From positions 1 to 6,210 of the forward strand of contig JANKMV010000129.1 of NCBI GenBank assembly GCA_024650095.1: a stretch of DNA of 6,210 nucleotides. Direction: 5' to 3'. A model generated the notes under the pieces. It was not told the origin of the DNA and searched no databases. It saw only the letters and a program-made list of their open reading frames with translations. This stretch comes from Bacillota bacterium. GTDB lineage: Bacteria > Bacillota > Dethiobacteria > Dethiobacterales > Dethiobacteraceae. Below are positions 1 through 5,455 of this stretch, piece after piece (the first letter of the stretch is position 1; each line of letters begins with the position of its first letter). A program made the translations under genes and the position numbers.

Positions 1-10
1 TATTCTTCAT
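1..10 (-). CDS. 5' end of an unidentified minus-strand gene (partial)
   Basis: Only the first three codons (Met-Lys-Asn) lie in the window, so the product cannot be named. The case for a real gene is an ATG (complement of 8-10) preceded at 8 nt by a full AGGAGGT Shine-Dalgarno sequence. It would be transcribed leftwards, divergently from the NRDE-family gene, and the roughly 660 bp between them would hold both control regions. A chance AGGAGG-ATG pairing cannot be excluded without the flanking sequence. Confidence 0.45.
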
Positions 11-17
11 TACTACA

Positions 18-24
18 ACCTCCT
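18..24 (-). promoter_or_regulatory. Ribosome binding site of the partial leftward gene
   Basis: The complement reads AGGAGGT, a near-perfect match to the anti-Shine-Dalgarno sequence, 7-8 nt before an ATG at 10-8. It is the main evidence that a gene begins at the left edge of the window. Confidence 0.45.
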
Positions 25-396
25 AATTCTTTTTACCTGAAATATTAGTATTTTATTGTATATATAGTTACGTAGAAAGAGAATTCATTGCTAGTTTAAA
101 CACATATCATCTCCTGCCTACAACAACATTCCGATTCTTTCTTATATTAGTCGAATCGCTTGTTTATCTATAGAAATCCCCCCCTTAAAGACTGAATTTT
201 GCAAATATTACTGCTAGTCATTACCCATGATCACACTGCAACTTTGTGGGAAAGAAGTTAACTATTACATAATGAAAAATTGAGCCTAGTATTTACACCA
301 AACGTACAGGTCCAAGAAATACATAGAATTAATTATTACTTAAAACATTTTTAATCAATTAATTAATTACAATTTACATACTATCATAAGATAAAT

Positions 397-445
397 AAAA
401 TATTTGTAATATTATGTCGTATTTATCTAATATTGCAAATATTTT
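397..445. repeat. Long AT-rich inverted repeat (18-bp arms)
   Basis: Positions 397-414 pair with 428-445 around a 13-nt loop. The only non-Watson-Crick position is 407/435, which would be a U-G wobble in plus-strand RNA. The arms are nearly all A/T. It could be a weak bidirectional terminator, an operator for a dimeric regulator, or a relic in drifting AT-rich DNA. The arm length makes chance less likely, although base composition raises the background. Confidence 0.5.
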
Positions 446-557
446 CAAATTAAGCAAAACATTAGTTAATAAGACAATAACCATACATTGATTTGCTACT
501 TTTTTTCACTTCAAACATCGTATAATTCCATCAATCGTACTTGAAGAACGCTTCCCA

Positions 558-586
558 TTTATTGTACGAGTTTATTGTGGTACAAT
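558..586 (+). promoter_or_regulatory. Candidate promoter for the NRDE-family gene
   Basis: An extended -10 element, TGG followed by TACAAT (581-586), lies about 88 bp before the ATG. The hexamer 17 bp upstream (TTTATT, 558-563) is a poor -35, as is common with extended -10 promoters. The -10 overlaps one arm of a perfect 7-bp inverted repeat, ATTGTAC (561-567) and GTACAAT (580-586), which could be an operator. A competing -10, TATAAT at 521-526, lacks a recognisable -35. Confidence 0.35.
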
Positions 587-611
587 GTGGATAAGCATGT
601 GATTCATATGG

Positions 612-661
612 TTTACTTTTAGTGAAAGATACTTAGAGCATCTTGTATATGCAAAAGTAAA
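612..661 (+). repeat. Inverted repeat in the 5' leader of the NRDE-family gene
   Basis: TTTACTTTT (612-620) is perfectly complementary to AAAAGTAAA (653-661). A smaller stem, AAGAT (626-630) with ATCTT (640-644), nests inside it. The right arm runs into the AAGGAG ribosome binding site (660-665). A folded leader could partly mask translation initiation, but the outer stem is A/U-rich and weak, so this is only a suggestion. Confidence 0.35.
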
Positions 662-673
662 GGAGAAATTTTA

Positions 674-1450
674 ATGTGCCTCATCCTAGTTGCGTACCGA
701 TATCATCCGAAATACCATCTAGTGCTTGCTGCCAATCGCGATGAGTTTTACAGTCGCCCCACTGAGCCAGCAGCATTTTGGCAAGACCAGCCAAACATTT
801 TGGCTGGCAAAGACCTCGTCGCAGGTGGAACCTGGCTGGGGGTAACTCGCGCAGGACGCTTTGCTGCCATAACAAACTACCGAGACCCGGCATTAGAAAA
901 TAGCAATCGCCCCTCTCGTGGTGATGTGGTCAGTAAATATCTCGCGGGCACCGATAACCCTGCTGCCTATATGGACATGATGATTGAGAAAAGGAACACA
1001 TATAATGGGTTTAATCTTATTGTGGGCGATGGCCATTCCCTTTGGCACTATTCCAACATTTCAGGTGAAGCACAATGTCTTTCCGCTGGATTTTACGGAG
1101 TAAGCAACCATCTACTAGACACCCCTTGGCCGAAGGTTAGACGAAGCAAAGAACACCTGGCTCGACATCTTAAAGCCGATTATATTGATAAAGAAAAAAT
1201 ATTTAATACACTTCATGATAATACTCCGGTGAGTGACAAACAACTACCTTCAACCGGTGTCACCCTAGCATGGGAGCGAATTCTTTCACCTATCTTTGTT
1301 AGCTCGGCAGAATATGGCACTCGTTGCTCTACCATCTTAACGATAGAGCATAGTGGACTGGTACAACTAACGGAACGAACATATTTGCCCAACAAAAAAC
1401 AGTTTATAGACTCCTCCTACGATTTTTATACTTCTAGCATACAATCTTAG
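674..1450 (+). CDS. NRDE/TANGO2-family protein (DUF833)
   Basis: A 258-residue protein of the NRDE family, related to eukaryotic TANGO2. The family has an Ntn-hydrolase-like fold and no firmly established bacterial reaction; haem or lipid handling has been proposed for eukaryotic members. Family hallmarks visible here are the MCLI start with Cys2, the NRDE motif (residues 21-24), GGTWLG (51-56), TNYRDP (67-72), GFNLIVG (112-118), YGVSN (141-145), TPWPKV (150-155) and EYGTRCST (213-220). Length matches the usual 250-270 residues, so the gene looks intact. No signal peptide or membrane segment is seen, so it is probably cytoplasmic. The ATG is preceded at 8 nt by AAGGAG (660-665), and Cys2 directly after Met supports this start. 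It stands alone, converging on the transporter genes, with no visible functional link to them. Confidence 0.9.
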   Translation: MCLILVAYRYHPKYHLVLAANRDEFYSRPTEPAAFWQDQPNILAGKDLVAGGTWLGVTRAGRFAAITNYRDPALENSNRPSRGDVVSKYLAGTDNPAAYMDMMIEKRNTYNGFNLIVGDGHSLWHYSNISGEAQCLSAGFYGVSNHLLDTPWPKVRRSKEHLARHLKADYIDKEKIFNTLHDNTPVSDKQLPSTGVTLAWERILSPIFVSSAEYGTRCSTILTIEHSGLVQLTERTYLPNKKQFIDSSYDFYTSSIQS

Positions 1451-1480
1451 CGGGATTGACGTAACCACCACAACCGGTCG

Positions 1481-1510
1481 ATAGGGATAGATTGCCCATT
1501 GCCTATTTTT
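1481..1510 (+). terminator. Weak candidate terminator after the NRDE-family gene
   Basis: ATAGG (1481-1485) can pair with CCTAT (1502-1506), followed by a run of T to 1510. It lies about 30 bp past the TAG stop in the 101-bp gap between convergent genes, where a terminator is expected. The stem is short and the loop about 16 nt, so support is poor. No better hairpin was found for either strand in this gap. Confidence 0.25.
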
Positions 1511-1551
1511 GCAAGACTAATAAGTACTACGCAGGGTGCAAGACAAACCTT

Positions 1552-2775
1552 TTAGTTATAATTAGCTACGTTGATACTTTTCTCGATGGATCCATGAGGA
1601 AAATGCGAGATCATGTCTGCTATGTCGACACAAGAGACCAGCTTGCCCCAACCATATAATTGTTGACACAGCTTACGTTCACGTAAGCTGAAAACTGTTT
1701 TGCCAACACGGAGAGCATGCCGTATCAATTCAAGGTTAAGGTGATTACTACGGCCGATGGGAAACCCGCTATCAACCAAAATTGGCAATCGATTAACCAT
1801 GCCAACTGCTTTCTCATATGTTTCTTGGCGTATATCTTCATAAGCCAGTTCACTACATACAGTTCCACCTAAAGACTTGGCTACTCGGTAGTCAAGATCA
1901 TTTTCCTGTAAAATTCCTGTGCAGATACCAACTCCACGCTTCCGTAGGGCCCGATAAATAGGAGTGCCTTTACCGGCACCACCGACCACAAAAACTTGCT
2001 GCAGTCCATTATCCGGTTCTTCTAGGGTACAGAAGATTTCATCATAGGTGGCACCGCTTACATGGTAAAGTTGGTGAACTTCTTTTTCCTTCACCAAGTC
2101 TTCCGGGTGGCCACAACCCAATATCCGCCCATCTCCCACCAGCATCACTGTATTGCTACATTTCATGGCTATATCAATCTCGTGTAGTGAGAGCACAACT
2201 GAAATTCCCTTTTCATTACGCAGCTTAGCCAAAATCCGCATTAATTCTACCTTGTGTTGAATATCTAAAAAGGCAGTGGGCTCATCCATAACAATTAGTT
2301 TTGGCTCTTGTACCAAGGCACGAGCTAAAAACACTTTCTGTTTCTCACCATCGCTCAATTCATTAAATGTCCTCTCGACCAAGTGACTCCCACTTACCGT
2401 TTCCACTGCATCCGTAATAATTTGCATATCCCTTCTGCGCAAACGACCAAACATATTGGTATGTGGGTAGCGGCCCATGGCAAGAATATCAAATACCGTC
2501 ATTTGTCCCTGGAAAGAGCGATCCGTTAGTACCACAGCCATCATGCGAGCTCGCACTTGTTCACTTAGTTGAGAAAGGGGGTGTCCCTTAATGTACACCT
2601 CCCCCAACACGGGTGGTAATAACCCCGCGATGGTCCGTAAGATGGTGGTTTTGCCGGCGCCGTTTGGCCCCAACAATCCCAATACCTCACCGGCTCTAAT
2701 CTGTAAATTAACCTGGGCAACCACTGTTTTTTTATCATAGCCCACACATAAATTGCTGGTTGTTACAATACTCAT
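1552..2775 (-). CDS. btuD: Cobalamin ABC transporter ATPase with extra C-terminal domain (BtuD-like)
   Basis: The ATPase that should power corrinoid import with the adjacent permease and binding protein. Numbered from the ATG at 2775 (407 residues), the nucleotide-binding domain occupies about 1-250: Walker A GPNGAGKT (36-43), signature LSDGE (140-144), Walker B ending MDEP with catalytic Glu165, D-loop Asp171 and switch His198. The usual Q-loop glutamine appears replaced by Asp85 (VVLTDR), and the signature has Asp142 where Gly is typical. Residues about 257-395 form a further domain starting with a glycine-rich VVGGAGKG strand-turn. From memory this resembles the tail of halobacterial BtuD; its function is unknown. 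An in-frame upstream start at 2889 was rejected: it lies inside the permease gene and adds 38 unrelated residues, whereas 2775 has a good ribosome binding site and an ATGA overlap with the permease stop, implying translational coupling. Cobalamin specificity is inferred from the upstream riboswitch. Confidence 0.88.
   Translation of the reverse strand: MSIVTTSNLCVGYDKKTVVAQVNLQIRAGEVLGLLGPNGAGKTTILRTIAGLLPPVLGEVYIKGHPLSQLSEQVRARMMAVVLTDRSFQGQMTVFDILAMGRYPHTNMFGRLRRRDMQIITDAVETVSGSHLVERTFNELSDGEKQKVFLARALVQEPKLIVMDEPTAFLDIQHKVELMRILAKLRNEKGISVVLSLHEIDIAMKCSNTVMLVGDGRILGCGHPEDLVKEKEVHQLYHVSGATYDEIFCTLEEPDNGLQQVFVVGGAGKGTPIYRALRKRGVGICTGILQENDLDYRVAKSLGGTVCSELAYEDIRQETYEKAVGMVNRLPILVDSGFPIGRSNHLNLELIRHALRVGKTVFSLRERKLCQQLYGWGKLVSCVDIADMISHFPHGSIEKSINVANYN
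1669..1690. repeat. Intragenic palindrome in the 3' part of the ATPase gene
   Basis: CAGCTTACGT (1669-1678) and ACGTAAGCTG (1681-1690) are perfect 10-base inverted arms around two bases. They lie in codons for SLRERKL in the C-terminal domain. In RNA this would be an 8-bp stem with a 6-nt loop. It may be chance, an mRNA stability feature or a protein-binding site. Confidence 0.5.
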
Positions 2776-3809
2776 AGTGATGTCCTCCGTGTCAGTAAGT
2801 AAATGACGATGGGTGCACCGATAAATGAAGTTACTGCACTGATGGGTAATTCTACCGGAGCAAACAAGAGACGTGCTAACAAATCGCATGCTGCAGTAAT
2901 CATCCCACCAATCACAATTACCGCGGGAATAAGCACGCGGTTATCGGTCGTGCCAAAAAGTAAACGTGCCATATGGGGCACAGCCAATCCAATGAATGCA
3001 ACCGGCCCTGCATATGCCGTTACCATCCCGGTAAGCAAACTAGATAGTACAACTACTAAAAGCCGTATTCTTTTTATTTGCACACCCATACTTTGGGCAT
3101 ACCTTTCACCCATAAGTAATGCGTTTAGTTGTTTACTTACTAAAAAAACTGCTAGCAGCACAGGCACGGTTGTAAGCGTTAACAGTGTCACCCGATTCCA
3201 CGTGAAGCCGGCAAAGCTACCCATGGACCAAACGACAAAATTACGAATGTTCTCCTTTTCAGCAAAGGTGACAAGAATGCTGATTACAGCACCCCCTAGA
3301 TATCCCACCATCAGCCCAATCACTAGGAGCATAATTATATTTTTTACTTTTGCCGCAACACCGGTGATGATGGCCATAACCACCATTGAGCCGGTCATGG
3401 CAGCAACAAAAATTACCGAGGTACTTTGTGACGTGATGCCAAATCTTGTACCCGTTAGCGTGACAATTCCCACCATCAGTGCCGCACCGGAAGAGACACC
3501 CAGTACAAAAGGATCCACGATAGGGTTTTGAAAATAGATTTGTAATAGTAAACCCGCCATCGACAAAGCGGCTCCACCGACAACAGCCGCTAGGGCACGT
3601 GGTAAACGAATATCTCGCACAATGGAAGACTGAATAAAATCAAGTCCTTCCTGTTGAAACACTATTTTAACAACATCCATAACCCGGATCTGAACCGATC
3701 CCAATGCCACACTGAACAAAAAGATGACCACTAACATCGCAGCAAAGATAATAAAGATCAGCACGTATCGAGTCTGTTTCTTTCTTTGTATCTCTTCTAG
3801 TGGGAGCAC
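2772..3809 (-). CDS. btuC: FecCD/BtuC-family ABC transporter permease
   Basis: The 345-residue membrane subunit, which should act as a homodimer forming the path for corrinoid import. Family landmarks: a hydrophobic first helix at about 15-37, RLPR (68-71), the NPIVDPFVLGVSSGA stretch (95-109), GPVAFIGLAVPHMAR (268-282), corresponding to the conserved coupling region that contacts the ATPase, and ELPISAVTSFIGAP (320-333) near the C-terminus. Several other hydrophobic stretches fit the roughly ten-helix BtuC topology, and the length is usual. The start is GTG, chosen because GAGGTG lies 5 nt upstream and the sequence from there gives a normal short cytoplasmic N-terminus. It follows the binding protein gene by 24 nt and overlaps the ATPase gene by 4 nt. 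The family also carries iron-siderophore and haem permeases; the cobalamin assignment comes from the riboswitch. Confidence 0.9.
   Translation of the reverse strand: MLPLEEIQRKKQTRYVLIFIIFAAMLVVIFLFSVALGSVQIRVMDVVKIVFQQEGLDFIQSSIVRDIRLPRALAAVVGGAALSMAGLLLQIYFQNPIVDPFVLGVSSGAALMVGIVTLTGTRFGITSQSTSVIFVAAMTGSMVVMAIITGVAAKVKNIIMLLVIGLMVGYLGGAVISILVTFAEKENIRNFVVWSMGSFAGFTWNRVTLLTLTTVPVLLAVFLVSKQLNALLMGERYAQSMGVQIKRIRLLVVVLSSLLTGMVTAYAGPVAFIGLAVPHMARLLFGTTDNRVLIPAVIVIGGMITAACDLLARLLFAPVELPISAVTSFIGAPIVIYLLTRRTSL
2783..2788 (-). promoter_or_regulatory. Ribosome binding site fixing the ATPase start
   Basis: The complement reads GGAGGA, 7 nt before the ATG at 2775. It lies within the last codons of the permease gene. 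Together with the ATGA stop/start overlap (2772-2775) it decides the start against the longer reading from 2889. Confidence 0.85.
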
Positions 3810-3814
3810 TATTA

Positions 3815-3820
3815 CACCTC
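3815..3820 (-). promoter_or_regulatory. Ribosome binding site for the GTG-started permease
   Basis: The complement reads GAGGTG, 5 nt before GTG at 3809-3807. It sits in the 24-nt gap after the binding protein stop and supports the non-ATG start. Confidence 0.65.
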
Positions 3821-3833
3821 ACTTCTTTCACTT

Positions 3834-4973
3834 TTAGGGCGTTTGGGGTACCTTGTAAAAGTAGTTAAATATTTTGTAGTCAGGGTAAAGCTGCGGATAC
3901 AGAATGACTTGTAACTCTTTGATTACCGCTGGTGTTTCGTCAATCACCTGATAGTACCATGGTTGGTAGCACCAAACATTATCATCAACCAAGGGTTTCA
4001 TAGTGGCCATCAGAGGTAACCCTCGCTCCACAATATCCTGCACGGAGGTATGATATGCTGGTGGGCCCGAGGAAATATAAACATCCGCTTCCATTGCTTT
4101 AGCATAAAATTCTTCCAGAGTAATTGATGCCGTCATAACTTGGTCTGGGCCTAGGTCTTTAAAAACATACGTACCACCGGCCATTTCAATTTGGTTGCCA
4201 ACATAGGAGTTAGCAAAGGGGACATAGGCTTTACCGCCAATCAGGAAGCCCCATAAAATACTCGTTCTCTCTACATCGATGATTTTTTCTTTTAGATCTT
4301 GCAAAATGGCGTCCTCTTCAGTAAAGAACGTTTCTGCAACTTCGTTTTGTTCATAAAAGGCAGCAAATAGTTTCACCCACTCCATGCGAGCCATGGGATC
4401 TGCTTCCCAAGCAGAAGAATCCACCACATAAGGAATGCCAAGCTCGTCAAGCTTTGCCGCCATTACATCCTGCCCCTGGGTAAGAAAAACTATATCTGGT
4501 TGTAGTTCTTTAATTTTTTCAAAATCGGGAGACTGACTATTACCCAAGACAGTAACGCGGCCTTGGGCCACACCCTCTTTTAGTTCTTCGATATACCAAT
4601 TATTTATATTGTCCGTATATCCAACCACAGAATCCAAAGCTGCTAGGGGTCGCAACAGTGCTCCTTGTGTTTCTGCGGTGATGATCACTTTTTTTACTGG
4701 TGTATAGATTATGCTTGCGTTCTCCTGCTCAGTAGGCGCTGTTTGCCCCTCGGGAACTAACAATAAGGTACGTCCAGCTCCATCCGTAACGGATGTAATA
4801 CCGTCTTGCAGATTCCTCACTGCAAAAGAATTTGTGTAGACAAGAGCAATTGCACTTTCATTATTTGGTTCTTCCTGCCCGTTTGTAGTGTTCTTACTGT
4901 TGGAATTGCATGCTGTCAAGAGCATAAAAAGCAGTAGCAAACTCCCCGAAATCATTCTCTTACTCATTTTCAT
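3834..4973 (-). CDS. btuF: Cobalamin ABC transporter substrate-binding lipoprotein (BtuF-like)
   Basis: A 379-residue extracellular binding protein that should capture corrinoid and hand it to the permease. The N-terminus is a lipoprotein signal: basic MKMSKR, a hydrophobic stretch at about 8-20, and lipobox LTAC with Cys22 as the expected lipidated residue. A polar Ser/Asn/Glu-rich linker follows (about 23-40). The rest fits the helical-backbone type III binding protein fold: VTDGAGRT (62-69), KKVIITAETQGALLRPLAAL (94-113), VVGYTD (116-121) and FEKIKELQPDIVFLT (151-165), the typical segment before the second lobe. Residues 65-93 between the TDGAGR motif and the first core strand are longer than in many relatives. 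GGAGG (4988-4984) lies 10 nt before the ATG; the in-frame ATG two codons later is possible but less well placed. It is the first gene after the riboswitch. Relatives bind siderophores or haem, so specificity is inferred. Confidence 0.88.
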   Translation of the reverse strand: MKMSKRMISGSLLLLFMLLTACNSNSKNTTNGQEEPNNESAIALVYTNSFAVRNLQDGITSVTDGAGRTLLLVPEGQTAPTEQENASIIYTPVKKVIITAETQGALLRPLAALDSVVGYTDNINNWYIEELKEGVAQGRVTVLGNSQSPDFEKIKELQPDIVFLTQGQDVMAAKLDELGIPYVVDSSAWEADPMARMEWVKLFAAFYEQNEVAETFFTEEDAILQDLKEKIIDVERTSILWGFLIGGKAYVPFANSYVGNQIEMAGGTYVFKDLGPDQVMTASITLEEFYAKAMEADVYISSGPPAYHTSVQDIVERGLPLMATMKPLVDDNVWCYQPWYYQVIDETPAVIKELQVILYPQLYPDYKIFNYFYKVPQTP

Positions 4974-5044
4974 AGTATCCTCTCCTCCATTTTGTTTTTT
5001 TTGTTAATCGTACTACAACCGCGGCATCCCCCCTTTCAGTACTT

Positions 5045-5101
5045 CAGTACTGGTCACATTAGCCGCGTACTAACTGCGCGCGATTGTTCGTACCAGTGCA
5101 A
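5045..5101. repeat. 57-bp structured direct repeat, copy 1
   Basis: Nearly identical to 5141-5197: I count 55 of 57 matches, differing only at 5068 and 5069. The ends carry a short inverted pair, ACTGGT (5049-5054) and ACCAGT (5092-5097). In the minus-strand RNA the centre could form GTTAG...CTAAT around a CGC loop, but the two differing bases weaken that stem. GC-rich compared with the DNA around it. It lies in the transporter leader between the riboswitch terminator and the binding protein start. A REP/MITE-like dispersed element or duplicated leader RNA structure are both possible. Confidence 0.8.
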
Positions 5102-5103
5102 GA

Positions 5104-5139
5104 AAGGGCGCGCTTATTCATTTTCCTTGATGCGCCCTT
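5104..5139. repeat. Inverted repeat between the two 57-bp repeats
   Basis: AAGGGCGC (5104-5111) pairs perfectly with GCGCCCTT (5132-5139) around a 20-nt loop. It fills nearly the whole spacer between the two direct repeats, so repeat, hairpin and repeat form one composite block. The minus-strand arm is followed only by TCTTGC, so it is not a convincing terminator. Confidence 0.6.
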
Positions 5140-5140
5140 G

Positions 5141-5197
5141 CAGTACTGGTCACATTAGCCGCGGGCTAACTGCGCGCGATTGTTCGTACCAGTGCAA
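5141..5197. repeat. 57-bp structured direct repeat, copy 2
   Basis: Partner of 5045-5101 in the same orientation, with a 96-bp period. In minus-strand RNA its centre forms a clean hairpin, GTTAGCC-CGC-GGCTAAT, enclosed by ACTGGT/ACCAGT arms and containing a GCGCGC segment. Its right edge abuts the A run (5196-5202) that encodes the U tract of the riboswitch terminator. No ORF through it looks like a gene; the apparent plus-strand frame merely translates the repeats. Confidence 0.8.
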
Positions 5198-5243
5198 AAA
5201 AAGTTCATGCCTTTGGTTCTAAATAACCAAGGACATGAACTTT
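5196..5243 (-). terminator. Intrinsic terminator of the cobalamin riboswitch
   Basis: On the minus strand a stem forms between 5243-5225 and 5218-5200, with a 6-nt loop (5224-5219) and single-base bulges at 5233 and 5212. It gives about 18 base pairs and is followed directly by seven T (5202-5196). It lies 20-30 nt after the aptamer and 222 nt before the binding protein ATG, the position expected of a transcriptional expression platform. It may also end transcripts coming from the TIM-barrel gene. The plus strand lacks a matching T run, so it is directional. Confidence 0.85.
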
Positions 5244-5256
5244 ACCATCGTTCATA
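5234..5256 (-). promoter_or_regulatory. Candidate antiterminator hairpin
   Basis: In minus-strand RNA, AUGAAC (5255-5250) is perfectly complementary to GUUCAU (5240-5235), with a U-G extension and a 9-nt loop. The second arm is part of the terminator's 5' strand, so the two hairpins exclude each other. It lies just downstream of the aptamer's closing stem. Six or seven pairs are weaker than the terminator, so control presumably depends on kinetics or on extra pairing with the aptamer. Confidence 0.4.
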
Positions 5257-5261
5257 GATGC

Positions 5262-5430
5262 GCAGATCATTACAGGCAGGTCTCCTGGCTTAGAATCATC
5301 AATCCTACACGCCTTCCCGGTGATACCAGTGGCTTATGTGCGGATCTCCTCTATACAGTGGCGGGACCGCTCGGGATTTTCACCCGATTCCCTATTCTCC
5401 CACGTATGTGGGCACCTATAATGCTCCGTA
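5262..5430 (-). promoter_or_regulatory. Cobalamin riboswitch aptamer
   Basis: A full-length cobalamin (B12) riboswitch in the leader of the transporter genes. On the minus strand the conserved parts occur in order: closing stem P1 from CATTATAGG (5423-5415) and CCTGTAATG (5276-5268); GGTGCC (5416-5411); hairpin CCCAC/GTGGG (5412-5399); GGGTGAAAATCCC (5385-5373); GCGGTCCCGCCACTG (5370-5356); and the B12 box AGCCAGGAGACCTGCC (5290-5275). Known members bind adenosylcobalamin or related forms and switch off uptake or synthesis genes. The following terminator (5243-5196) indicates transcriptional control. Its 5' edge is only about 25-35 nt after the TIM-barrel stop, leaving little room for a separate promoter. 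Outer boundaries are accurate to several bases. Confidence 0.96.
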
Positions 5431-5455
5431 TGTAATTTTGCTTAACGTATAATCA

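Larger units (their letters stand above)
26..657. other. Long AT-rich intergenic region without a recognisable gene
   Basis: No open reading frame here has coding character. The stretch is rich in A and T, with runs such as repeated TTAATTAA-like segments near 348-370. It contains a seven-C run (178-184), a long AT-rich inverted repeat (397-445), a consensus TATAAT at 521-526 without a good -35, and an extended -10 candidate at 578-586. It probably carries divergent control regions for the gene at the left edge and the NRDE-family gene. No tRNA, rRNA, riboswitch or insertion sequence was recognised. Confidence 0.7.

Noticed and set aside
1510..1544. Direct repeat TGCAAGAC at 1510-1517 and 1537-1544
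   Set aside because: Two eight-base copies in a short convergent intergenic gap, with no palindromy or further copies, are likely to be chance.
2776..2889. N-terminal extension of the ATPase gene
   Set aside because: It would overlap the permease gene and add 38 residues unlike any ATPase N-terminus. The ATG at 2775 has a strong ribosome binding site and the ATGA overlap.
2803..3531. Plus-strand 242-residue frame
   Set aside because: It is antisense to the permease gene, whose family motifs are clear. The predicted peptide is Thr/Ala/Ile/Pro-rich with no recognisable domain.
5010..5042. GTACT/AGTAC inverted repeat with a six-C run just before the binding protein gene
   Set aside because: A five-base stem with a long loop is weak. 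The minus-strand G run could resemble a ribosome binding site, but the only start it could serve, TTG, is followed at once by TAG.
4992..5222. Plus-strand 76-residue frame with an internally repeated peptide
   Set aside because: The repetition is just the two 57-bp DNA repeats read in the same frame (96 bp is a multiple of three). It lies antisense to the riboswitch terminator and leader, and lacks a ribosome binding site.
5324..5331. TACCAGTG in the riboswitch matching the ends of the 57-bp repeats (5091-5098, 5187-5194)
   Set aside because: Eight bases of identity is too short to argue that the repeats came from the riboswitch; the rest of the sequences do not align.
5235..5435. Plus-strand 66-residue frame across the riboswitch
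   Set aside because: It is the complement of a highly conserved structured RNA and has no coding character.
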